Below are positions 48,665-59,563 of a stretch of 64,000 nt of DNA, one piece after another (position 1 is the first letter of the stretch; every line of letters begins with the position of its first letter). The notes under the pieces were generated by a model. The model did not search any database. It saw only the letters and a program-made list of their open reading frames with translations, and was not told where the DNA came from. Made by a program: the position numbers and the translations under genes. Source of the DNA: Ficedula albicollis (lineage: Eukaryota; Chordata; Aves; Passeriformes; Muscicapidae); contig NC_021681.1 in the NCBI RefSeq assembly GCF_000247815.1, positions 4,426,914 to 4,490,913 of the forward strand. Direction: 5' to 3'.

Positions 48665-50470
48665 GCTCACAGAGAGACTGAAGTGTTTTGTATTTCTCTC
48701 CACCTGGAAACGAGCAGTGCTCAGTGCTGGTACCAAAAAGGATAACTTTGTAAAACCATTGGCCTAGTTCTTAAAATTCGTTATTTATTTGCCATCTCTT
48801 TTCTTCCACTGCTCCAGAGAAGCCTCTAGTTCACTCACTAAATTGTGTGGAAAAGGGATTTAATGGTAGAGAAAAATACAGAGACAATGCTGTTTGAAAG
48901 GCTGCTTGTTACTACCTTGCTTTGTGGTGTGGAGAGCCTGGAGCCTTGGCAATCTGCAGCCCCCCCTCACCCAACTGCTGTTGGAGAGCAGTGCTGGTTT
49001 GGATCCTCTGCTGGCAGAATTAGTTGTGTTTTTATAGGTAGCATTGCATCTGGAGCAGCAGTAGACAGGAATTACTCTATCCATTCTGTACTTGTTAGGT
49101 TAAGGGCAGCAGTTGCAGTCAGATCTGATTTGAAGAGTGTAGTTAGCAGGAGAGGCTGTGAAGTCAGGGTGTGTTAGCAAAGAAGGGAACTTTAGGGAGT
49201 GAGCTGTGAGGACTGGCTGGGGGTCTGCAAGGGCCTGGTGTTCCCATGTAACACTGGGAGTTTGTACTGAGCCTTTGAGTCAGTGTTGGCTTGGCAGAAA
49301 TCCCAAGAGCTGCTTTATTAGTCCTTGAAGACACTCAGTTGTAAACTTTGCACTCATTTAGAGGCACGAGGTGTAAAGGTTGGATTGTCCAAGGTCACCT
49401 GGGTGAGGTAGGTCATTGGCAGTTGGAAAATCCAGTGAGGATGTGTTTGCTCTGCTGGGCATGTTCATAGCTCTGCAAAAATATCAGCTCACTGTGGTGA
49501 CACATGAGTGTTTAGGGGATTTGGCACTGCTTTGCCATTACTGCCCTGTCACCCATTTTTGGGTGACCAAGCCAAGATGAGACTTACAAAAATGACCAGT
49601 GACACTCTACACTGAGTGCTCTTGTGTTCTAAATAGGAGCCAGAGGAGATGGGCTGTTTGCTCAAGGGTGGTACAGCGTGTGTTTTGGACTGCAGTGTTG
49701 TAGCCAGTGTGGAGGGTGCAGGAAATACCTGGCAGTTCTTAAAACTGCTGAGGGGCCTCTGCTGACCTTTCTGCTTTGCAAGCCAATCTCGTGTGTAGGT
49801 CCAAATTTCTCCAATTTACTACAAGCAATAACATGCCCATTGATGGCACATGGAATCCAGTTCTGTTGGCAGCTTTAAATGGGCTAAATTTGACAAGGGC
49901 TGTTTTGTTTTGGTTTTTTTTTTTTTTAAATGTGAAAAAATTGTGACAAGGAAGGAGTCACACCATGAAGAAAGCTTTACAGAGGTGATGGTGTGCATTT
50001 GTGTGGTACAACTGTTCAGCATTTCTGTCTTGCTGTCTGTGCTGCACTTTGCCATCGTTCTACACCTCTGAAGAGTTGTATTGCTACAACCTGCTGATTT
50101 TACCTCCTTGTAGAACTAATTGTGGCTTTGATGTCAGGGTGGAAGTGGGACTGGACATAGCTTGGGAGCAGAGATGATGAAATAGTGTTGTACCTAACTA
50201 GTATTTCAAGGCATACAGGAAAATGTAGCACTTTGTGCAAACTGGGAGTGTTTTTGGGAGTAGAGGGAGGATTGCTCCTGGGAGTACTGCAGGCACCTTT
50301 GGGAGCAATGCTGGAGAGCTGCAAGAGCCATGCAGAAACACAGACGTGGCAAAAGTGGGGTTTGCTTAAGTGCTGAGTGTTTTATTCATGTGTGCTTTCT
50401 CATTATCTTGATTTTATGGTGGGATTTAGTCTGTATACTGAAAATAAAGTGATTATATTTTCTCCTTTTA
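48665..50470 (+). other. UBE2G2: UBE2G2 3' UTR
   Basis: Follows the stop codon and contains no other gene. It ends after the AATAAA at 50443-50448. Confidence 0.65.
50443..50448 (+). terminator. UBE2G2: AATAAA poly(A) signal of UBE2G2
   Basis: Exact hexamer in ACTGAAAATAAAGTGATT with T-rich DNA downstream, 1.78 kb after the stop. Confidence 0.6.
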
Positions 50471-50831
50471 TAGTTGTACACAAATGTATTGCAGTGGGTG
50501 TTGTATATGAGTAACCACACAGCCAAGAGACTTTCTCCAAAGGAGTGAAAGGGTTCATTCAAACCAGTTAAAACATGGGATACTTTAGGAGTGAAAGAGC
50601 TGACATGACTGCATGGACTTTCCAGGCAGATGTCTTGTCTCTAATGCCTGCAGTGGCTGGGTAATTCAAAGAAAACTATAAAAATCTGACAGTGGGCTGA
50701 TGTGGTGTAGTTTGCTCCTTAAAAATGTCATTATATCCATGTGTCTGGCCTAGGAAGTTCTTGTGGGTGAACAACAGGTGAATTCATTCAGAATGTGCTG
50801 GTAGCAGCACTTGGATTTGAGGAGGACACGT

Positions 50832-50930
50832 AGATCATGGAATCACTGGATGGTTTGAATGGGAATGGACCTTAAAGACCACCTAGTTCCAACCTCCTGC
50901 CGTGGACAGGGACAACTTCCACTCAAGCAG
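50832..50930 (-). mobile_element. CR1 LINE 3' tail, antisense (inside duplication copy 1)
   Basis: ATCATGGAATCACTGGATGG and GACCTTAAAGACCACCTAGT, then CCTGCCGTGGACAGGGACAA. The same element recurs at 51717-51815 in copy 2. Confidence 0.85.
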
Positions 50931-51255
50931 GTTTCTTGCATGCCCAGTTCCTGCTCAGAGTTTCTATAGTCCCAAAATCTCTGTCCCAAAGTAAAAAAAC
51001 CTTTTTAAGTGGCTGACATGCTGTGTTTTGCTGATGGGGCTTTGAAGCAACCCAGTGACCATATCTACCTCTCAGTCTTAAAGGTGACAAAATGTAGGCA
51101 AAAGTTCCCCTCAGGACTAAAACTTGGTGTCAGGGTGAGAACTGTCCTAGCTGGTGGCTGTTTACTCAGCTGAAGCCAGTGGGTGAGCATTTGTGTTCAT
51201 CAAAAGAAACTTGTTCATTGTGTTCATTTAGGAAGGAATTGTTCCCTGTGGGGGG

Positions 51256-52139
51256 TGCTGAGTGTTTTATTCATGTGTGCTTTCTCATTATCTTGATTTT
51301 ATGGTGGGATTTAGTCTGTATACTGAAAATAAAGTGATTATATTTTCTCCTTTTATAGTTGTACACAAATGTATTGCAGTGGGTGTTGTATATGAGTAAC
51401 CACACAGCCAAGAGACTTTCTCCAAAGGAGTGAAAGGGTTCATTCAAACCAGTTAAAACATGGGATACTTTAGGAGTGAAAGAGCTGACATGACTGCATG
51501 GACTTTCCAGGCAGATGTCTTGTCTCTAATGCCTGCAGTGGCTGGGTAATTCAAAGAAAACTATAAAAATCTGACAGTGGGCTGATGTGGTGTAGTTTGC
51601 TCCTTAAAAATGTCATTATATCCATGTGTCTGGCCTAGGAAGTTCTTGTGGGTGAACAACAGGTGAATTCATTCAGAATGTGCTGGTAGCAGCACTTGGA
51701 TTTGAGGAGGACACGTAGATCATGGAATCACTGGATGGTTTGAATGGGAATGGACCTTAAAGACCACCTAGTTCCAACCTCCTGCCGTGGACAGGGACAA
51801 CTTCCACTCAAGCAGGTTTCTTGCATGCCCAGTTCCTGCTCAGAGTTTCTATAGTCCCAAAATCTCTGTCCCAAAGTAAAAAAACCTTTTTAAGTGGCTG
51901 ACATGCTGTGTTTTGCTGATGGGGCTTTGAAGCAACCCAGTGACCATATCTACCTCTCAGTCTTAAAGGTGACAAAATGTAGGCAAAAGTTCCCCTCAGG
52001 ACTAAAACTTGGTGTCAGGGTGAGAACTGTCCTAGCTGGTGGCTGTTTACTCAGCTGAAGCCAGTGGGTGAGCATTTGTGTTCATCAAAAGAAACTTGTT
52101 CATTGTGTTCATTTAGGAAGGAATTGTTCCCTGTGGGGG
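51256..52139 (+). repeat. Tandem duplication copy 2 (885 bp)
   Basis: Copy of 50371-51254, with a second AATAAA at 51328-51333. The join to unique DNA on the right is again in the G-run, one G shorter. Confidence 0.95.
51717..51815 (-). mobile_element. CR1 LINE 3' tail, antisense (inside duplication copy 2)
   Basis: Exact repeat of the CR1 at 50832-50930 at the 885-bp offset. Confidence 0.85.
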
Positions 52140-52325
52140 AGGTGAGGCCTGGCACAGGGTGCCCAGAGAAGCTGTGGCTGCCCCTGGATCCCTGGAAGTG
52201 TCCAAGGCCAGGTTGGACAGGGCTTGGAGCACCCTGGGATAGTGGAAGGTGTCCCTGCCCATGGCATGGAATAGGATGAGCTTTAAGGTCCCTTCCCACC
52301 CAAACCAAATTCTGGGATTCTATGA
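52140..52325 (+). mobile_element. CR1 LINE 3' fragment
   Basis: GAGAAGCTGTGGCTGCCCCT, GTGTCCAAGGCCAGGTTGGA, GGTGTCCCTGCCCATGGCA and an ATTCTGGGATTCTATGA end. It begins exactly where the 885-bp duplication stops. Confidence 0.95.
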
Positions 52326-55199
52326 AAGGTTTAAGGGTGTGGTTGGCATGTTAGATTCCCTATTTGCCAAAAAGAACTAAAACTTCATTGTTCTGCAACA
52401 AACTGAATCTTTGAGTAAAGCAGGAGGATTCAGCTCACACAGTGGAGGTGTGTGACTGGCTGAGAGGGTCTCATGCTACAGACACCTTACTGCAGGTGGG
52501 GAACACCTGAAGGCTGAAGCTTGTAAAAGTGGTGAAAAACTTCCCTGAAAGACTTAATTGTGTCTCTGAATGAACACTCATGATGGCAGGATGTGCAGTA
52601 CTGGCCAGTAGCAATGTTTTCCTGAGCAGTTGTCTTTTTTCTCTTTGTTAAGCCTGAAGAACTTATTATAAAACATGTTCCTTGGGGAGTGTCAGAGCTC
52701 TACAGGTGTTATGCATGTAGGTAAAGTATTAAAGATTTTTTTAAAAAAATCCTTTTCTCTGGATTGTATTTGCTTTAGGCTTTTATATTTAAAAAAAAGA
52801 ACCCCAACCAAACCCTTCAACAAAGCTGTAAAAATGCAAGCAACGTCCTCTTTAAAGCCTTTGTATATACACACATCCACACACGCTCACTGTTGTTTTT
52901 CCTTGGCAGAGGGGCTGTGTCAGAACACACACAGTGGGCTGTGAGACATCCATTAACTGGGTTGGTGTGCCTTTGAAAGTGTGAGAGGCGTTGGAGCCAC
53001 ATGAAAGGGCTGCAGCTCGGGGGCAGAGCCAGCCCCAGGCTCCCTGCCAGCTTTTTTTTTGCCTTCCTGGAGAGATATCTTGAATGGAAGGTGGTGTTCT
53101 GCCTTGGGATGGATGCAGCTCTGTGCCGTGGTGAATTGGGACTTGGTGAGGATGCTGTGTTTTCCTCTGTGAGAGTGGAAAGGAGGAGCAGCACAGATCT
53201 GAAATGTCCCTTCCCAGTGCCAGCTGTGCTGCTGGTACTGGGATTGTCTTGGATGTGGGGTTGCAGCCTCCCCTGTCCTGTGCTGTGGGGCTGAGCCAGG
53301 GCAGGCCAGGGATGGAGGCTGGGCATGGGAGGTCCTCACAGCGCCCTGGCAAAACCCAGCACAGGTCCCATGTGCCTTCTCTTTCAAATTTCCCTCACTC
53401 AGGGGAAGAAGAGAATCTCTGTGCTTTGGGAAGCTCAGAGGCTGGAGGAGTGTGAGGGAAGGGATGCTGGGGGTCTTTCTGCCAGCTGCTTGGGGGTAGA
53501 ACAGGAAGGGGAAGGTGCAGGAAGCTGGAGAAATTCCTCTGGCACCTGAGGGCCTGAGCTGCCAGCCCCAGTGAGGGCTCCTGCTGTCCCCTCCCCTGCT
53601 GCCAGGTGCCACCCAATGTCTTGGGCACCAAAAGTGCTGTGCCAGGCTCCATGAAAGCCATCAGAGGAGGGAATTGTTCAAGCCATTTAACATCTGGTGG
53701 TCCTGGGTGGTGCTGTCATGGCCCTGTGGGAGCGTGGGGTGGCTGGGAGGACCAGTCCTGGTGATCCTCCTGCCTACCCCAGCCTGCTCTGATGGGTCTT
53801 CTCGCAGGGCAGGTGGTGTAAGAGCCCCAGGAGAAGCAGCCAGGTGGCTTTTGAAGGTGGCTCACACCCCCCAAAGATGGGTAAGGCAAGATGATGGGGT
53901 GTGTTAATAGATAATTAGTGGCAGTGACACAGCCCATGGGTTATTACAGGGGAGCCACGGCGTGAGCAGTGTGTGTGTGAGCTCTCAGGACAGACTTGGG
54001 AGCGGGTCTGTCTGGTCATGTCCCTGCAGGGCAAGGGTGAGCCCCTTTCCTGTGTGCACGGGGCATCCTGAGTGGGGGATGAGGCTGTGGTCAGAGCTGG
54101 GTGTCCCTGGCTGGAGTGACTGCAGGGGGTGGCCAGGCAGGGGTGTCCTGGGACAGAGCTGGCAGAGGAGTGCAAGCAAACAGCCCCGCTGCAGCCAGGG
54201 CTGCAGGGTGACACGGGAGGTGGGTTCAAAGCAGCAGAAGTGCAGGATGCAACACGCAGGGGGTGGGGGGCACCCACATGTTTGGGTGCAGGTACCAGCA
54301 CGGGGAGGCTCTCCACCCACAGCTGGCATGGAAGTTTGGGCCCAAAACAGTTTTCCCTATGCCAAAATAATTTGGCAGATTATACCCAATGCATGGGGAT
54401 GTTGAATGAATCGGGGTATCTGTGCTAAGTCTGGGATGGGCTCACACACGCTCCTCTCCTGGTGTGCTTCACCAGGATCCATCTCTTCTGCCAGTCAGAG
54501 GAAGATCCCTCAAAGATCTGAACAGGTCCAGGCCCAGTTGGATCCCTCCAAGCTTGGTCAGTGGGTCAGGTGCTGGGGGATCTCCTCTGTGAGGGACATG
54601 CCCACATCTCCAATCTGACAAGGAACAGCAGAGCTCATCCCCAGGAATGCCTTGCTTCCCCTTGCCATTCGTCCTTCTGGGAGCTAGGAAATGGTGAAAT
54701 ATGGAGTGGATCTGATCAGGTGAGCTTCTTCTGAAGCAAAAACCTGTGGGTTGGAGATCTTTCCTTGGTATCTAATAGACTTGCTGCAAGGGTGGCTCCA
54801 GAGGGGCCTCACTCAGCCAGAACTCTGCTTTTCTCACCAATTCTTGCAATGGAGGAGGATGCCAGACAGGCAGGCTGCAGTCCAGGTGTTTTCAAACTCA
54901 CTTTGTCTGAAAAGGCAATTAGAAGTTGAGCTTTATCCTTGGCCAGATCCTGCTTTGATATGGGATCTTCTCCTTGGAGCCTAGGCATGGCCTTGGAGGG
55001 AGAGCTGGGCTTTGTGGGCTGTAGGAAACTCCTAAGGTTCCATATGAAGTGTGGCTTTACAAAAAACAGAATTATTGGAGCAGCCACTTGTCCAAAGTGT
55101 CCCCATCCAGCCTCACTTAGCATTTGAAACTTTCAGCATCACCCAATCAGTGGCCAGAGAGCATTTGGTTTATTTTATCCATTCATCCTCATCCAACAA
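52326..55199. other. Intergenic, no gene recognised
   Basis: Several frames of 70-220 residues exist on both strands, especially in GC-rich 52950-54330, but none shows a known motif, splice context or uniform coding character. Treated as chance. Confidence 0.5.
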
Positions 55200-55690
55200 G
55201 ACTTGTAGGTTGAATTCTTTCATAATTCTCACATAAAGTAAAAGTGGAAGTTTAAGTTTTAGAATAAGCAAGTAAGTAAGTAAGAATATGTTTTAAGTGC
55301 TTTAGAAAGTAAAGGTCTTAGAAACCAGTGTAAAAGTACAAGTTCTAGTGAAGGCTGAAAAACAGTCCCAGATAATAGTGTTAAAAACAAGTCTCCACAG
55401 AGGCTCCAGAAACATAATTTTAAACATAATAAAACTATAGTAAGAATATTGCTTACATTTTTTAGATAGAATAAGATAGACCATATGTGTAGTTTAAATG
55501 TAACCTGGTGTGCTAAACAATTAAAATTCTAATAGGTTAAAAAGAAATTGTTCAAGTTCGTGTTTTTAGCTTATTAAGTAATTTGTCTATAAAAATCTGT
55601 GCATAAAAAAGAAATTCACTCTTGCTGTCTTGCTTTTCTTCTCTCCTCACCATCATCATCATCATCATCACCCCAAAAAAATAAAAGCTG
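55200..55690 (+). mobile_element. Solo LTR-like element, copy B
   Basis: Shares ATAGTAAGAATATTGCTTAC, CATTTTTTAGATAGA, TAACCTGGTGTGCTAA and ATTCTAATAGGTTAA with the element at 25140-25755, in the same order and orientation. It has a TATA-like CTATAAAAAT at about 55587 and AATAAA at 55680-55685. Considerably diverged from copy A, so the insertions are old. Ends are approximate. Confidence 0.6.
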
Positions 55691-55788
55691 CAACAGCAAC
55701 ATCAGCCCACCCAGGGCCTCAATATGAGCAGCTTCTACTTCCAAGGAAGACTTTACTTCCATTTAGAAGTGAAACAACTACAGCCTGG

Positions 55789-58000
55789 CACCTGGGCACG
55801 GGTACCACATCCCCACAGCATCTGCACAGCTCTGAGGGCTGGTGGTGGCACACCTGGGCACGGGTACCACATCCCCACGGCATCTGCACAGCTCTGAGGG
55901 CTGGTGGTGGCACACCTGGGCACGGGTACCACATCCCCACGGCATCTGCACAGCTCTGAGGGCTGGTGGTGGCACACCTGGGCACGGGTACCACATCCCC
56001 ACGGCATCTGCACAGCTCTGAGGGCTGGTGGTGGCACACCTGGGCACGGGTACCACATCCCCACGGCATCTGCACAGCTCTGAGGGCTGGTGGTGGCACA
56101 CCTGGGCACGGGTACCACATCCCCACGGCATCTGCACAGCTCTGAGGGCTGGTGGTGGCACACCTGGGCACGGGTACCACATCCCCACGGCATCTGCACA
56201 GCTCTGAGGGCTGGTGGTGGCACACCTGGGCACGGGTACCACATCCCCACGGCATCTGCACAGCTCTGAGGGCTGGTGGTGGCACACCTGGGCACGGGTA
56301 CCACATCCCCACGGCATCTGCACAGCTCTGAGGGCTGGTGGTGGCACACCTGGGCACGGGTACCACATCCCCACGGCATCTGCACAGCTCTGAGGGCTGG
56401 TGGTGGCACACCTGGGCACGGGTACCACATCCCCACGGCATCTGCACAGCTCTGAGGGCTGGTGGTGGCACACCTGGGCACGGGTACCACATCCCCACGG
56501 CATCTGCACAGCTCTGAGGGCTGGTGGTGGCACACCTGGGCACGGGTACCACATCCCCACGGCATCTGCACAGCTCTGAGGGCTGGTGGTGGCACACCTG
56601 GGCACGGGTACCACATCCCCACGGCATCTGCACAGCTCTGAGGGCTGGTGGTGGCACACCTGGGCACGGGTACCACATCCCCACGGCATCTGCACAGCTC
56701 TGAGGGCTGGTGGTGGCACACCTGGGCACGGGTACCACATCCCCACGGCATCTGCACAGCTCTGAGGGCTGGTGGTGGCACACCTGGGCACAGGTACCAC
56801 ATCCCCTCAGCACCTGCACAGCTCTGAGGGCTGGTGGTGGCACACCTGGGCACGGGTACCACATCCCCACGGCATCTGCACAGCTCTGAGGGCTGGTGGT
56901 GGCACACCTGGGCACGGGTACCACATCCCCACGGCATCTGCACAGCTCTGAGGGCTGGTGGTGGCACACCTGGGCACGGGTACCACATCCCCACGGCATC
57001 TGCACAGCTCTGAGGGCTGGTGGTGGCACACCTGGGCACGGGTACCACATCCCCACGGCATCTGCACAGCTCTGAGGGCTGGTGGTGGCACACCTGGGCA
57101 CGGGTACCACATCCCCACGGCATCTGCACAGCTCTGAGGGCTGGTGGTGGCACACCTGGGCACGGGTACCACATCCCCACGGCATCTGCACAGCTCTGAG
57201 GGCTGGTGGTGGCACACCTGGGCACGGGTACCACATCCCCACGGCATCTGCACAGCTCTGAGGGCTGGTGGTGGCACACCTGGGCACGGGTACCACATCC
57301 CCACGGCATCTGCACAGCTCTGAGGGCTGGTGGTGGCACACCTGGGCACGGGTACCACATCCCCACGGCATCTGCACAGCTCTGAGGGCTGGTGGTGGCA
57401 CACCTGGGCACGGGTACCACATCCCCACGGCATCTGCACAGCTCTGAGGGCTGGTGGTGGCACACCTGGGCACGGGTACCACATCCCCACGGCATCTGCA
57501 CAGCTCTGAGGGCTGGTGGTGGCACACCTGGGCACGGGTACCACATCCCCACGGCATCTGCACAGCTCTGAGGGCTGGTGGTGGCACACCTGGGCACGGG
57601 TACCACATCCCCACGGCATCTGCACAGCTCTGAGGGCTGGTGGTGGCACACCTGGGCACGGGTACCACATCCCCACGGCATCTGCACAGCTCTGAGGGCT
57701 GGTGGTGGCACACCTGGGCACGGGTACCACATCCCCACGGCATCTGCACAGCTCTGAGGGCTGGTGGTGGCACACCTGGGCACGGGTACCACATCCCCAC
57801 GGCATCTGCACAGCTCTGAGGGCTGGTGGTGGCACACCTGGGCACGGGTACCACATCCCCACGGCATCTGCACAGCTCTGAGGGCTGGTGGTGGCACACC
57901 TGGGCACGGGTACCACATCCCCACGGCATCTGCACAGCTCTGAGGGCTGGTGGTGGCACACCTGGGCACGGGTACCACATCCCCACGGCATCTGCACAGC
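55789..58000. repeat. 62-bp minisatellite, about 36 copies
   Basis: Unit starts CACCTGGGCACGGGTACCAC and contains a KpnI site, CATCTGCACAGCTCTGAGGG and CTGGTGGTGGCA. Nearly all copies are identical. The first copy has CCCCACAGCATC, and one copy at about 56787-56815 carries several changes. 62 is not a multiple of 3, and the unit has no stop in any frame of the - strand, so very long frames (up to 831 codons) arise there; these are by-products of the repeat. The array ends in a CpG-rich segment. Confidence 0.97.
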
Positions 58001-58260
58001 TGCCCGCGCCGGGAGCCGCGCTGCTGCAGCCGGAGTGACGGGGCAGCGGCACTGCGCTGGAAGAGCTGCCCTGAAGAAAGTCGTGGGAAACAATAGGGAT
58101 TGTTCTGTGCCTTTGTGGCCGTCCCTTGCCGGATGTCGGGGGAGATGGAGCCGCCCGGCTGCCGGCGGGTGGGCAGAGCGAGCGCGGCCGCCTGCGCTCC
58201 TCCAGAGCCGGCACCGCCGCTCAGCCGGAGAGTAATTACAGTTGGGCATTGTCATGCGAG
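58001..58260. promoter_or_regulatory. CpG-island-like segment at the end of the 62-bp array
   Basis: GC-rich with many CpG and a NotI site (GCGGCCGC, about 58182-58189), unlike its surroundings. It looks like a CpG-island core, but no gene start is recognised on either strand. A - strand frame starting at 58253-58255 reads through it into the array. Confidence 0.45.
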
Positions 58261-58737
58261 TGAGAGATAAAACCGGCCAGCGATTCTCTGTGTCTGCGGG
58301 CAGGAGGTTTTATAGCCGCAGAGCAAAGGGATGCTAAAGCTGCTGCTGGCTGCAGGGACCCCAGCCCGTGATCTCTGCCCAAATTTGCTGCCGGCCCTGC
58401 GGAGGGGCTTGTGGCTGAGAAGTTGCTGACTGGCCCCTAACCTGGGAGCCATGGGATCATTTCGGTCCCAGCAGCTCTGTGCTTCCCAATTTCTATTCCT
58501 GCCGGTCCTCAGTGGGCACATGGGGGCAAACCCCTGGGTTTCCCTGCTCCGGCTCTCTGTGCTGCTCACCTCATCTGCCTGTGGAGAGCTGGTGTGTGTG
58601 GTCACTGCCCGGATCAAAGGGCTACAAGCAAAGGTGCAGGAGGGTTTCCCCCTGCCCTGCCAAGGGAGCTTGCTCTCCCCATGCCAGAGCCAGCCCTGGG
58701 GCTCAGCTGTTACTTCAAGGCAGCCTACAGAGAGAGA

Positions 58738-58920
58738 TCATAGAATCAGAATCCCCAGATGGCTTGTGCTGGAAGTGATATTAAAATTCATCTCACTCCA
58801 ATCCCCTGCCAGGGGCAGGGACACCTTCACTAGCCCAGATTGCTCCAAGCCCCATCCCACCTGGCCTTGGACACTTTCAAGGATGGAGAATCCACAACAT
58901 CTCTGGGTAGCACTCGGCAC
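58738..58920 (-). mobile_element. CR1 LINE 3' fragment, antisense
   Basis: ATCATAGAATCAGAATCCCC, then CTGCCAGGGGCAGGGACACC and CTTGGACACTTTCAAGGATG. Confidence 0.9.
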
Positions 58921-59370
58921 GGAGAACTTGGCAGGGTTCGCTTGGCCAAGCTGGCAGTCCCCACACAGAGCCCCCATGCAGGGTGTGTGTGCTCAGCCTG
59001 CTGAGCTGCTGATCCTGATGCAGAAAGCTCAGGTGTTTCCAAAACCCCGGCTGCTCTGCACAGCCCCGGGGTGCTGGGACCAGAGGGGTCGCTGAAGGAG
59101 ATTAAGGCACAGGCAGGAAGCATGGAACATGAATATTGCCTCCTTCCCCCTGAGCTCTGGAGTGATGTTTATTCCCTTTGTGGAGAGATCTCAGCTGAGC
59201 TCCAAGCCAAGCAGAATTTTACCATTCAGGCAGAACTCCTGGATCTCCTGCACCACCACTGAGTGACCTGTAAGCCCCTCTCCTGTCATTTGTCTCAGTG
59301 TAGACCTGAGATCTACAGAAGACACCCAGAGCACTGTTCCCATAGTCAGCATGATCACGGTTGCCTGGGG
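58921..59370. other. Intergenic with one coding-like short frame
   Basis: 59071-59262 on + reads a 63-codon frame whose second half looks protein-like ([18 protein letters not shown], then [11 protein letters not shown]). I do not recognise it and see no splice context. Confidence 0.25.
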
Positions 59371-59563
59371 CATCCATCCATCCATCCATCCATCCATCCA
59401 TCCATCCATCCATCCATCCATCCACCCATCCACCCATCCACCCATCCACCCATCCATCCATCCATCCATCCATCATCTATCCATCCATCCATCCATCCAT
59501 CCATCCATCCATCCATCCATCCATCCATCCATCCATCCATCCATCCATCCATCCATCCATCCA
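59371..59563. repeat. (CATC)n tetranucleotide microsatellite
   Basis: About 48 CATC/ATCC units over 193 bp, with a CACC-substituted block near 59421-59450 and one ATCATCTATCC interruption. The frames through it are repeat artefacts. Confidence 0.97.

Larger units (their letters stand above)
50371..51255 (+). repeat. Tandem duplication copy 1 (885 bp), includes the UBE2G2 poly(A) signal
   Basis: Recurs at 51256-52139 without visible difference. The copies join in a G-run (CTGTGGGGGG). It carries AATAAA at 50443-50448 and an antisense CR1. Confidence 0.95.

Noticed and set aside
52817..54405. Several 100-220-codon frames on both strands
   Set aside because: Overlapping GC-rich frames without recognisable motifs; consistent with chance.
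55789..58000. CRISPR array
   Set aside because: The direct repeats have no unique spacers and the genome is vertebrate; it is a minisatellite.
55719..58255. 831-, 741- and 482-codon - strand frames
   Set aside because: Product of a 62-bp repeat lacking stops; the same unit is read in all three frames, which real genes do not do. Kept only as a finding.
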